A stretch of DNA of 64,000 bases from Inia geoffrensis (lineage: Eukaryota; Chordata; Mammalia; Artiodactyla; Iniidae): NCBI GenBank assembly GCA_036417435.1, contig CM070899.1, positions 177,597,494-177,661,493 of the forward strand. The letters run 5' to 3'. Below are positions 34,793 to 46,278 of this stretch, one piece after another. The notes under the pieces were generated by a model that worked only from the letters and a program-made list of their open reading frames with translations, was not told the origin of the DNA and ran no database searches. Made by a program: the position numbers and the translations under genes. Positions within the stretch are counted from its first letter, which is position 1; the number at the start of each line of letters is the position of its first letter.

Positions 34793-37700
34793 GCCGTTAA
34801 TATTTTTTGATCTGATTTTTCCACGGGATGTCAAAGAATACATTGCCAAACAAAACAATTAGTTGACTAAAGAGAATGTTAATTATTGAATACTATCTAA
34901 ACATGACATATTTCAAAGTACACACTGTTGGAAGTTTTCAAAACTTCCGTTGAACATGCTATAATTTTGAGATATTTTGCCCCAAAATTCCCTTTGGAAG
35001 CAACAACTTAATAATAAGACACAGTTGAAATAAAAACAAAGGATTCTTTTTAAAAAATATCAAATGTTCTTTCAACACTCGATACCCAAAGTTATTTCCG
35101 AGGCCTCACCGTATTATTTTAGATTAAATATCTAAAACAAATTATTACAAAAATAAACCCATCCCTTCGCTGGATTTCATCCTGTGTTTGGATTGGGGTG
35201 GAGTCAGTTGTTAGGTGCATGATCAGAGCACAGGCGCTGAGTCTTTTTATTTTCTTATTTGTGAATTACCGTTTCAAGCCCTCATTGGTGGTTTACCATG
35301 GCAGTAATCCCTACCAAAACAGTTGTTCGTCTAGATCCTAAGTGGTTTGCTAGAACATTAACCTCGACTTGACCCCTGATGGTCACAGGGTCAATAATTA
35401 AAACTTCTAGAAAAACTACCAAGTAGGGACTGTACCCTGAATTATGTTACTTGCCTTTAAAAATAATTATAGTATGTTTGTCATTCAGAAGGACTAGATC
35501 AGCAAGGCTAATGAAAATGTTTAAATCCTTATCAGTTGGAATGAAAAGGGCTGGCTCCAGAAAGTGCTGACCTTGGAATTTTTGTGCCGCTTGTGTTGAT
35601 CCTGTGCGCTGTTGCACGTGACCTACTGATGTGTGGCTTGGCAAGCCAAAGAGGCTTATTCACCCATGCTGGATGTGAAAGGGGCCGCTCCCTGTGCTGT
35701 GGCATTCCTCTAGTTCTCTAACAAAGCTTTCAACTGGCGTCTGGGACTAATGAGCATACAGTCCCAGGAGCAATGGAGCACAGTTTTCCGTCACCCATTA
35801 AGACGAGCTCTAAGCCCCAAGCTTATCAAGCTTGAACCAGGAGAAGCTAGGGCCAAAGGCTGAAGATAAAACAGTCACTAATAGTTTCATAAACTGCGTG
35901 AATAATTCCACATTAACAATAAATACTGCATGTTTAGTGATATTACCTAAGCCCTTATAGCCAAGGTGCTCACTGACCCTGGCCATTAAAGGCAACAGAG
36001 CTCTTTTCAGGAGAATCTGAATTAAGCCTCCTTTACATAAAGTTTAGTCCGAGGACATTTCTCCAAGTAATCTTCCCCCTCTTTGTGTAGACAAGCGACC
36101 TCATTCTGCTAGGGTCACGTGGGATGAAGTAAGGGCGAGAGGTGGGCCATCCTGAGCTGGTGGGAGATGTACAGAAAATCCTGGTGCAGATGATCCTGCC
36201 TTAGGATGTCGGTTATTTCTGCATTTTAATTTAAGCTTTCAATTATGTGCCTTGCTGCAGTGTAATCGGGGAATAAATAGATTAGAGGAGAAGCAGGAAG
36301 AAAAACTACTCATAGTCGTTACCTATTATTTATTTTATTTGGTCAAGGATGTCAGAAATATAAGGTCATTAAAAATCAGTAAGTTGCTAGAAATGGGGAT
36401 GATGGGAAGGGGGAGTCATACCCCTTCCCTAAGACCTTAGCATTGATGTTTGAAAGGACACTTGAAGATCCTATTTGGCCACTGGTATATTGTAGACTTC
36501 ATATATGTAAGTGGCATAAGTGAATATGGAGACCTACTCAATAAAAATATTTTAAAAGTCTTTAAAGTACATAATCATTAATTTTTAATTCTAAAGCTGT
36601 TATATTCTTCCCCACTTGCATTGGTGATCTTGATTTTACACAGCCATCCCTGTACTCTATGGCTCTACTATTTTTTGTCCTATATATTTGCATCCTACCA
36701 TTTCTACTTCTCTGTCTCATTTATTTCACAATTCTGTTTGAGAATCCCTGGAGACCTGGCTTAAACTTCCTTTCATCCTGTCCAGATTAGCCACATCTCA
36801 TTCCAGTTTTTCATTGAGCTCTTCTTTCTTTCCTCTATCATGGCATTCCATTGGCCCATCGTTGCTCTTAATCAGGTCTGGATTCACGGTCACAGGTCTC
36901 ATGGGTCTCTGCCCATGTACACTGTTCCACGTTACCTTTGATGCCCCTTGCCTCCTTCTTCCTTTCTAATAGGACCTGCATCCTTAACATCTACAGACTA
37001 GTTGAGAAACTTGTTGATCATTCTCTCATGCCATCTCCCACACAAAATGTTTCTATGCACATGCCCTCTGCCCTCAGTATATAAATTAGAACTCAACCTT
37101 TCAATGTAAACTTACTTGATTTGGGACTATTGGGTATTTGAAGTATAACTTGAGCAACACTCCTTTCCTATGTTAAAATATGTGTGATTGACATGCATTG
37201 GGAAGGCTGGATATGACTGGATACCAGATTATAGGCAATTGTAAGGCAGTTACTAGGTTTCATGTTCTGTAGCATCTCGTGTGAATCCATGAACTCTTAA
37301 TTTGCAAAATCAGTATCACAGAAGCTGATGGTGGTGGTATCCAACCCCCTAAATGAACTTCTAGCAAATATATAGAGTTGGCAGAGTGCCGTGGAGCTCT
37401 AGCATTATTTAAATTATTCTAAAAAAAATATCCAGGAACCACCCCAAACAGATAAATCATCCAGATGCTTATAAAAATCAGAACAGTATCCATTGGAATT
37501 ACCTTTTCATGCACCTAGTGACTGGCATATACAAGTTCTCAATAAATACTAAATCTATCATCATTGGAATATGTTTTCAATACCATATGATTGATCACCA
37601 TCATCAACTCTCCCAGCACTTTTTCTATAAAATCTGTAGCTAGTTTATGGTTACGTCAAGAATCCCAAAGCCACTGTGAAATCAGTGCAGCAATTGGTGG

Positions 37701-38744
37701 TCACAGCTCCTTAAACTGAAGTTCTTTAACCTAAGGGTACAAGCTTCCATCTTCCCTTGGTATGCCTAAAAGATAAAAAGTTAACATTTTTCAAGATTGA
37801 TGAAACAGTGGTAACAGTTCTTCCTCATGGAAGAATGAAAATATACATCTTTAGATTACTACATGAATGATTTAATTCAAACATAAAGAATTATCACAGT
37901 TCAGTGTTATTAAATATTGAAACAGAAGTAAAAGATATGCAATCACCTTTCTTATATTTTATTAAAAATAGGGTAACACATTGAGATCCAAGGTGGATTT
38001 GGAGACTAATTTAAGCTCTGCGGACCTTGGATTTTATACTTATCAATAATGGTTCCCCTGTTCTTTGATTACGTGTGTTTCTTTCGAGGTATTTTTAACT
38101 TTAGAACGCTGAAGCAAAGATGTTCAAATTCAACCTTGGAATTTAATACATCATCTCTTTCGCCAGAGACATTTCACTGATCCTGTGTTATTTAAAGGCC
38201 AAATGGAACTGTTATGGTGAAAATCTGAAAAGAATGTCAGAACTAACACAGTATGGAGATCACATTTTCACAGAAATAATGATTCCAAGTCTTGTAATTT
38301 AATTTGTATGGTTGAATGAACTTGTCTTTTTCCTACTCCAGAAATACAGCCTACCACGTCCCGAACTGCAGCCCTTTTGAAAAGAGGTCAAGTCCCTAGG
38401 TTAGCATTCCACAATCGTGCCCACTCCACAACTTCAAGCCCAGTAACAATGTTTTAATTAAAAATGAATTCTAAGCCTACAAGCTTATCCTTTCTGAGAA
38501 AATTATGGGAGGAGGATGGAATTGCTGTATATTTCTTTTAACTAAAAATGAAGTCACTTAACCTAGAAATTTGTATCTCAGGTGGGGGCATGTGAACTAT
38601 CACAGAAAGGAATAGATTGTGTTACCCAGAACCCAAGGACCACTGATGGTACCTTCTCAGGACAGCTGACAAAATTCTTCCTAGGAGAATTTCCCTGGGT
38701 TGCTTTCATGAGTATATTATTAGAATCCTCTGTGTTAGTGGGCA
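34793..38744. other. Long unique non-coding stretch
   Basis: About 4 kb with little recognisable repeat. A short L2/MIR-like tail may lie at 37515-37555 ('ctagtgactggcatat...ctcaataaatac'). The pyrimidine-rich part at 36740-36990 could be a decayed repeat. No frame exceeds 65 codons, so coding is unlikely. Confidence 0.45.
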
Positions 38745-39142
38745 TAGTTCTATAATAAACAATATCCACATTTCAGTGGCTCATCACTAAAATGTGTGTT
38801 TATTACTCACAACATAGTCCATTGGTGTGAGGATGAACAAAGCGTGAGGGTTCTGCTCTAAGCAGTCACTCAGGGACCCAAGCTACTTCAACGTGTGACT
38901 TTGCTATTTCTAGGACCCCTGCCTTCTCTGCATTCAGCCCACCAAAGGGAGCCAGTCACAGAGGACTTCCTGGGAGGTTTACCTGGGGCCAGATCTGAAA
39001 GTAGTGTATGGCTCTACTGTCCTCATCCCATTGGATGGAACTCAATCATACAACCCCATTTAACTGCAAGGGAGACTGAAAAATGAAGCCTAAATGGCTG
39101 CCAAGAGGAGACTGAAAAATGAAACCTAAATGGGTGCCAAGA
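38745..39142 (+). repeat. Old dispersed repeat, family unassigned, ending in a 36-bp tandem duplication
   Basis: The order 'cagtggctcatcac', 'tgtttattactcacaac', 'gggttctgctctaagcagtc', 'cactcagggacccaagct' and 'ctgcaagggagactgaaaaa' matches a common eutherian repeat that I cannot name with certainty. At its end a 36-bp unit (39071-39106) is repeated at 39107-39142 with two substitutions. Confidence 0.5.
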
Positions 39143-40297
39143 GGAAAAAAAAATAGGATCTGATGAACACTGAGCAATGCCTGTCACATCTTTAGTAAGT
39201 TTCGAGTTGGGGTTGATTAACAGGGTATGTGAAAATAGCCCCATGGTTGGTCTTGAACACTAGTAGCTATAAGAAAATATTGGACCAAGGGTGCCCATCC
39301 CAGGAAGCTGTAACTATATGTTCCCTACTAGGGAGGGTGCTCAATTTGAATGTTGTGAGAAATATAAGATGAATCAGATATTGTTTCTGCCCTCAGGCAG
39401 TATATAGTCTCCTAAAGGAGTAGGCTATCTGTATAACTAGCTATGTTCTAGCTCATATAACAGGCTATTAAACTGGAAGTTTTTACTGAGACTCCTAGAT
39501 CTAATAGACAGGAAATGCCAAAGTTAAATACCAGATCAAGGTTCAGATTTTCAAAGGGCTATCAAAAATGGGTTCCATAACCTAAAATTTTCTTAGCTAC
39601 AAAGGGGATATAAATATAAAAGGTCTTTGAGACTGAAAGTTGAGAGAGGATATCCTGAGGAGGATTTCTGCCTAAAAAATAAATTAAAAAAAATTTTTAA
39701 ACATGCTGTGTTTTCATCCACATCCCTGAGGATGAGGGCTGGGGGCTGTCTGCCACCCCACCTCAACTCTAGTAAGACTGACTTCTACAGAACCATCTAG
39801 AGAAGTTGACCTCTACCTCCTGAGGTTGGGAGAGGGGACACAGTAGACTGATGTCTCCCTCAATTCTGAGAAAGCTGGAGGGGGATACACCATGACTGGT
39901 TAGCTGTTCTGATGGCAGGAGCAAAGGGAAGTTGTTGCTGGGTTGAAATCAACCTGCATAGTGGCATCTTAGATTCTGTCCAATATGGCAGCCCAGGGGT
40001 GATGGGACCTCAACAGAGAAATGCTGGAGGTGGACTGCTAGATGCCCAGGGGCTAAGAAAGGAGCAGCAGGCTGGACTAGAGCTGCAGTGATTGAGTCAG
40101 CAAGTCAGGAGAAGACCTTAGAGTGGGAGAGTGAAGAACCCACAAAAGTGATCTTAGAGGAAAAGAGTCAGCTTTCAATATTGGCCACACTCTCTTATGA
40201 TCCTATCAGTCAAAGAGATCTTTCCTGTCCCTCTTATCTGTCTTCCATACTTCAACTGTGGGGACGGAGGTTGGTCAGAAAAAGCAATTAGTGGATG
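39143..40297. other. No gene recognised
   Basis: About 1.15 kb of unique-looking DNA. 39375-39430 faintly resembles an ancient L2/MIR-like segment ('tctgccctcaggcagtatatagtct'). Confidence 0.4.
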
Positions 40298-40315
40298 AAG
40301 AAAGATGGAAATGAG

Positions 40316-40655
40316 GGACTTCCCTGGTGGCGCAGTGGTTAAGAATCCGCCTGCCAATGCAGGGACACGGGTTCGAGCCCTGGTCCGGGAAAATCCCACA
40401 TGCCGCAGAACAACTAAGCCCGTGTGCCACAACTACTGAGCCTGCGCTCTAGAGCCTGCGAGCCACAGCTGCTGAAGCCCGCGCGCCTAGAGCCCGTACT
40501 CCGCAACAAGAGAAGCCACCGCAACAAGAAGCCCGTGCACCGCAACGAAGAGGAGCCCCTGCTCGCCGCAACTAGAGAGAAAGCCCGTGCATGGTAATGA
40601 AGACCCAGTGCAGCCAATAGATAAATAAATAAGTAAAATTTAAAAAAAAAAAAGA
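40316..40655 (+). mobile_element. CHR-type SINE, long form
   Basis: Complete long-form copy with a classic B box (ggttcgagccc) and A-rich tail. A perfect 18-bp TSD, aagaaagatggaaatgag, lies at 40298-40315 and 40656-40673. The perfect TSD indicates a comparatively recent insertion. Confidence 0.97.
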
Positions 40656-40976
40656 AAGAAAGATGGAAATGAGACAGATGGAGGAAACCAAACACACTCT
40701 TTATGTTGAAGACACCGGTTTGCTTACAGGCAGCCTTGGATGGGAGATGATGATGGTTCAGCTTTGAGTGATGGTTCAGGGCTGATGAATCCCGAGCTGG
40801 GCATTCTCATTTCTGAATTGAGACTGTGTTTTGTAACTGGCAGAGAACGTAGAACTTTTCCTTAACTAGGGATGAAAAGTCATAGCTCTGCCGGAATTTT
40901 CATCAGGGACAGTGGAAGAGCTAACTTCTTTGATTAGGCTTAAAGGGACAGTGACAGGCGAAAACAATGCTCTTTT

Positions 40977-41263
40977 TAAAAAAATTTGTTTGTTTTATTT
41001 TTGGCTGCCTTGGGTCTTTGCTGCTGCGCACAGGCTTTCTCCAGTTGCGGCGAGTGGGGGCTACCCTTCCTTGTGGTACGTGGGCTTCTCATCATGGTGG
41101 CTTCTCTTGTTGTGGCTCGAGGGCTCTAGAGCGCAGGCTCAGTAGTTGTGGCGCACGGACTTAGTTGCTCCATTGCATGTGGAATCTTCCCAGACCAGGG
41201 CTGGAACCCATGTACCCTGCATTGGCAGGTGGATTCTTAACCACTGCGCCACCAGGGAAACCC
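40977..41263 (-). mobile_element. CHR-type SINE, long form
   Basis: Minus-strand copy with T-rich left edge and head 'actgcgccaccaggg' at the right. TSDs aacaatgctctttt (40963-40976) and aacagtgctctttt (41264-41277) differ by one base. It faces the plus-strand copy about 320 bp to the left. Confidence 0.95.
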
Positions 41264-41277
41264 AACAGTGCTCTTTT

Positions 41278-42254
41278 ATGACTACAGCTGACATAGCTGA
41301 TTTGTTCAGTGTGCCATTTATGTTTGAATTCTGGTGAAGTGCCCTAGGAGAAGTACAAGTAAAGTGCTCTGGGAGGCCGTATAAACAGTGCTTGCTTCTA
41401 GCTGGAGTGGAAGTGTGCCTAAGGTAGGGATGCGTGGAGAAGAAGGTACATGCAGCCGACCTTAAAGATAGATTTAAATGTGCAAAGATTTGGGATGGGC
41501 TAGGGAGCGTAGGTGGCTGTTGGAGCTTTGTTACAGGCATTTCTAGCAGAGCAAACAATAGAAAAAGCAAAGGATGTGTCAGTGTACATTCATCCTTGGT
41601 GAAAAAACAAAACAAACCAGAAAAGTGCCATTCTCACGAAGGATATTGATAACGGAGAAGGCTATGCATGGGTGGGGACAGAGGTAGATGGGAAATCTCC
41701 TTACCTCTCCCTCAATTTATTGTAAACCTAAAATGCTCTTTTAAAATTGTCTTTTTTTAAAAAAGGTCGGGAGACAGAAAAACATAACAGATGCCTATAG
41801 AATAGCAATTAGTTCCATTTGGCTGAAGCCAAGCATGGGGCAATAATGGAAAATAAGGTGGGAAGTGTTGGCCTACAGCTTAGGTAAAAAGCATTAGGCA
41901 AGCTGGAACCCTCAGCAAGGAGTCTGCAGAAAAGGCAGGGAATCAAGGACGAGGCAGAGGCTACCGGGCAAAAGGAGAAGCCTTGTAGTCGGGCTGACCT
42001 TCACGGTAGGCGGCCAGACGTCTACCTTACATTGTCCAGCGAGGTACAGGGCATTAGTTTCTATCTAGATAGACCAGGTTGATGTCCAAGGGGGGAGGAT
42101 AATGTGATAAGTAGGGTGTGAAAACAAGAACCTGTAGGCAGTGAAGATGATAAATTCAGTAAGTTGTACCTGAAGGTAGGAATTTCACCTTGGATTAGGT
42201 TTGGGAGTCAAATCTATACAGATAGGAAAGGCTTCTTTTCAGAAAGGCAGCTCC
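41278..42254. other. No gene or repeat recognised
   Basis: About 1 kb of unique-looking sequence. The 158-codon minus frame (41139-41615) begins in the adjacent SINE and shows no domain. Confidence 0.4.
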
Positions 42255-42645
42255 ACCACATCAGCTCTAGGACCTCTGACCAGTAATCTGACTCCTCTAA
42301 GCCTCAGTTTCCTCATCTATGAAGTGGTAATAATAATAATATATGATAATTCAGGGCTTCCCTGGTGGTGCAGTGGTTGAGAGTCTGCCTGCCGATGCAG
42401 GGAACACGGGGTTCGTGCTCCGGTCCGGGAGGATCACACATGCCGCGGAGTGGCTGGGCCCGTGAGCCATGGCCGCTGAGCCTGTGTGTCCGGAGCCTGT
42501 GCTCCGTGACGGGAGAGGCCACAACAGTGAGAGGCCCGCGTACCGCAAAAAAAATAAAGAAAGAAAATAATAATAATAATAATATATGATAATTCAGTCC
42601 ACACGCAGATTACCCAGCATGGTGCCTGGCACATTTTTGGTGACC
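42255..42645 (+). repeat. MIR SINE split by a CHR SINE
   Basis: MIR core 'aatctgactcctctaagcct' and 'cagtttcctcatctatgaag' lie before the CHR insertion. The MIR tail 'acccagcatggtgcctggca' resumes after it at about 42598. The two parts are collinear with the MIR consensus. Confidence 0.8.
42355..42571 (+). mobile_element. CHR-type SINE, short form, with long TSD
   Basis: Complete short-form copy. The flanks share 26 identical bases (42329-42354 and 42572-42597), made of an AAT-rich part and 'atatgataattcag'. The length is unusual for L1-machinery insertions, which usually give 7-20 bp. The AAT repeat makes the exact left limit ambiguous. Confidence 0.96.
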
Positions 42646-44116
42646 AGAAAAAGCCAACTCTCTTCTCTCTCCTTCAAGAGGAGGAGGCTGGAGATTCCTA
42701 ATAAGCAGACTGCAAATCAGGTGATGGTTCCTGTCTTGGTGAGGGAACTAGAGAAAAAACTCTGTAAGCCACAGCAGATGCTCTGTTTCATGGACTAAGC
42801 CAGTGTGGGGTGGGGGTAGGGGTGGGAGGGGGGCTTGAGAACAGTGGGTCTTTAGATTCCCTTCACACTGAAGTTAGAGCAAAGAGCACCCACCTTGTGG
42901 CAGTTCGTATGGTCATATGAATGGTCATATCGGAATCCTACCATTAGGTAAGAGTTTTTGTGTGTCATTTGTATTTATTGAGTATATATAGCCTTTTTAA
43001 TAAGTTTATAATAATATAAGGCAACAGCTTCCTTACTTTAGAATCTCAAGTTATTATTTACAAAGAAAACCACCAATGACAACATATTTTAAGCCTGGTT
43101 CTTCTAGAAAACACTGGCTGAGCACTTTATGCCATAAGGACACACTGGCTGGCCCTTGAAATTAGCTCAGAGTGAGGCTGAATTATTCGTATTGTTCACT
43201 TTTTGACGACTTTCAAGATATTAGGCCTACCCTAAAGGTCAAAATCCTGCCACCACTGAAAAGATTAGTTTAAAGGTACCATAAACCCTGGTGTCAGGAT
43301 CCAAAGTGGAGTGTCAGAGATGGTTTGAATGATGGTGGTGTCATTAAAATAAGGTGACTCTTAGAAGGGGACAGTGGTCATTTAGTGTGTAAGTTCTGGC
43401 ATATATGTTTTAAAAATGCATCCCATGGAATCACATTGGAGAAGGCATTGATCATTATTAGTACCTTTACAAAAGTAAAAAGATTTTTGTCATATTAGAC
43501 GCTACCTTGGAGCCTGCAGATTGCAGAGGCTCAAGTTCACCCTCACTGCTGCCGGCAGGATTAGAGTTCTCTGTCTGCCCCCGGCAGCTGGGCAGGTTGA
43601 TGACTGAATCCTGCCAAGACCCAGTGACTACAGATGCCCGGGCTTGTAGCAAAGCATCCCTGGGCCCTCAGGAAAGTGCTTTCCCAGTGGTGATTGAGAA
43701 CAGAGACCGACACCTGGCAGATAGCCTGATGCTCCACCCACACCTGCTTTGAAAGGCCACACCACATTGGAACGAACCTGCTTTTCCTGAAATGTCTAGC
43801 ACCATGAAGGTGGGCCGAGAGCCAGCGCTTTTTGCCCAGACTTTCTTTCAAATTGTTATGAACTGAGTTCATTTTTTAAGCATGTAGTTTTAAAACATAG
43901 AGTAAGATCATATTATTACGTAAAGTGTCGTAAGCCACTTATAACTCTACCAGGATGTGCCAAGCCTGAACCTGAAAATTGTGAAGATGGTATGTGTTGT
44001 ATTTGGAAGGTTTTAGCATAAAAAATACCTTGTTCACCCTAATGACTATGAAGCATTAAGGTTTAATTATCTATGTATTCTCTGATTAAACTGATGTCAT
44101 GACATCTTATTAAAAA
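42646..44116. other. No gene recognised; G4 motif at 42807-42833
   Basis: About 1.5 kb of unique-looking DNA. 42807-42833 has five G-runs of 3-6 separated by one or two bases, a strong G-quadruplex motif on the + strand. Frames at 43467-43872 overlap on both strands without a motif. Confidence 0.45.
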
Positions 44117-44124
44117 CACTTCTT

Positions 44125-44441
44125 GGGACTTCCCTGGTGGCGCAGTGGCTGAGAGTCCGCCTGCTGATGCAGGGGACACGGGTTCGTGCTCTGGTCCGGG
44201 AAGATCCCACATGCTGTGGAGCAACTAAGCCCATGTGCCACAACTACTGAGTCCACGTGCCACGCTCTAGAGCCTGCGAGCCACAACTACTGAAGCCCTC
44301 GTGCCTAGAGCCCGTGCTCCACAACAAGCAATGAGAAGCCCATGCACCGCAACGAAGAGTAGCCCCTGCTCGCCGCAACTAGAGAAAGCCCACACACAGC
44401 GACGAAGACCCAATGCAACCAAAAAAAAAAAAAAAAAACCC
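44125..44441 (+). mobile_element. CHR-type SINE, long form
   Basis: Head 'acttccctggtggcgcagtg', long-form body and pure A tail. Short TSD cacttctt at 44117-44124 and 44442-44449. First of three CHR copies within about 1.2 kb in alternating orientation. Confidence 0.94.
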
Positions 44442-44613
44442 CACTTCTTTTCTACTCATGGTCTTAAAAAGCCAGGTTTAAGTAGACATGTCAATTCATA
44501 TTTGGCTATTGTTTCAAAAGCACAAATGAATTCTGCTGGGATTTTTTTTAATTGCAAAGGGCATTTGTTTTGCTTTAAATAACATAACTTAAAATATAAA
44601 ACTAATATATTCT

Positions 44614-44839
44614 TTTTTTTTTTTTTTTTTCTTTTTTTTGCGGTACGCGGGCCTCTCACTGTTGTGGCCTCTCCCGTTGCGGAGCACAGGCTCCGGACGC
44701 GCAGGCTCAGCGGCCGTGGCTCACGCGCCCAGCTGTTCCGCGGCATGTGGGATCTTCCCGGACCGGGGCACCAGGGCACGAACCCGTGTCCCCTGCATCG
44801 GCAGGCGGACTCTCAACCACTGCGTCACCAGGGAAGCCC
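44614..44839 (-). mobile_element. CHR-type SINE, short form
   Basis: Minus-strand copy with a perfect 16-bp TSD, aaaactaatatattct, at 44598-44613 and 44840-44855. A small insertion near the B box ('caccagggcacgaaccc') duplicates 'agggcac'-like sequence relative to other copies. Confidence 0.97.
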
Positions 44840-45077
44840 AAAACTAATATATTCTTAATGTAGATTTGAAAAATAGAAGTTTAAAAAATCTGTAGATAAT
44901 GACTATTAAAAATTGGACTTGATCAAAAATTAAAACTTACTCTGCAAAAGACACTGTTGAATGAATAAAAAGGCAAACTATGGACTGGGAGAAAACATTT
45001 GAAAATCAGACAGTTGACAGAAGACTTGAATAATGAACAGAAGACAAGAATAATGAACACTTAAAACTCAACAGTTA

Positions 45078-45280
45078 AGGGCTTCCCTGGTGGCGCAGTG
45101 GTTGAGAGTCCGCCTGCCAATGCAGGGGACACGGGTTCGTGCCCCGGTCCGGGAAGATCCCACATGCCGCGGAGCAGCTAGGCCCGTGAGCCATGGCCGC
45201 TGAGCCTGTGCTCCGCAACGGGAGAGGCCACAACAGTGAGAGGCCCGTGTACCACAAAAAAAAAATAAAAATAAAAAAAT
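45078..45280 (+). mobile_element. CHR-type SINE, short form with internal deletion
   Basis: TSD aaactcaacagtta at 45064-45077 and 45281-45294, perfect over 14 bp. About 15 bp are missing between two 'gagcctg' copies in the body, so 'gctgagcctg' runs straight into 'tgctccgcaac'. It is inserted in the old L1. Confidence 0.96.
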
Positions 45281-45319
45281 AAACTCAACAGTTAGAAAAC
45301 AAACCAATTAAAAAGCAGC

Positions 45320-45504
45320 TTGCGACCACCTAGAGGGGTATTGTGACCACCTAGAGGGGTGGGATAGGGAGGGTGGGAGGGAGATGCAAGAGGGAGGGGA
45401 TATGGGGATATATGTAAATGTATAGCTGATTCACTTTGTTATAAAGCGGAAACTAACACGCCATTGTAAAGCAATTATACTCCATTAAAGATGTTTTTAA
45501 AAAA
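45320..45504 (+). mobile_element. Short 5'-truncated L1 3' end
   Basis: L1 3' UTR G-rich segment ('gggagggtgggagggag'), 'tagctgattcactttgtt', 'gaaactaacacgccattg' and a poly-A tail. TSD aaaaagcagc at 45310-45319 and 45505-45514. A 16-bp segment (gaccacctagaggggt) is repeated at 45324 and 45345 at the 5' end of the insert. Confidence 0.92.
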
Positions 45505-45963
45505 AAAAAGCAGCAAATGACTTGAACAAACACTTAACCATAAAGAAACATTTATGGCTGGCACATAAGCTCATGAAAAGGTGTTCAACTTCATTAGTCA
45601 TTAGAAAAAGGCAAGTTAAACCATAAGATGCCACTATTAACCTATTAGAAGAGATAACATGTAAAAGACTGACAATGCCATGTGTTCGTGAGAATGCAGA
45701 GCAAATGAAACTTTCACATACTGCTGGTGGGAATGCAAAATGCTGGAAAACAGCTTGGCAGTTTCGTGTAAGGTGAAACACACACTTACGACAATACGAT
45801 CCAGCAATCCCACTTCTAGGTATTTACCCTAGAGAAATGAAAACTTGTGTTCACCCAAAACTACACAAATATTTATAGAAGCTTTATTTATAATCTCCCC
45901 AAACTGGTAACAACCCAGATCTTCTTCAGAGGATGAGTGGGTTAAACATACTGTGATAAATAC

Positions 45964-46278
45964 TGCTGACCTGAAACAAATGGACTGCCAAGTATTTCTC
46001 CAGCAAAGATGGGTTTCTTTGGGATCAGCAGAGAACTGCAATCTGACTCTGCAAGGCAAGTGCAAGTCCTGGAAGGGCAAGGCAAGGATAATGCTTTTAC
46101 AGAGGGGAAAAGGAAGTTGGGAGGGCTGCAGTAAACAAAGAGTCCATGGCTTGTCATTGGCTGAACCTTGCCAGGTCTTTCTTCTTCCTGTTGGGCTATG
46201 GACACAGGGTATGTGAGCTCCCCCTTCTGGTCTCCCTATTCTATTTAATTGAGGTTTCTGTTGATAAATTGTTTTGCA
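45964..46278 (-). mobile_element. Solo LTR, ERV1-like
   Basis: 315-bp insertion that begins TG and ends CA, flanked by a 4-bp duplication ATAC (45960-45963 and 46279-46282), splitting the L1 precisely. Read on the minus strand, a CCAAT box (in 'cagccaatgacaagcc') precedes a TATA-like 'ctgtaaaagc', the usual U3 promoter order of a gammaretrovirus-like LTR. No internal retroviral sequence remains. Subfamily not assigned. Strand is inferred from promoter order. Confidence 0.82.
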
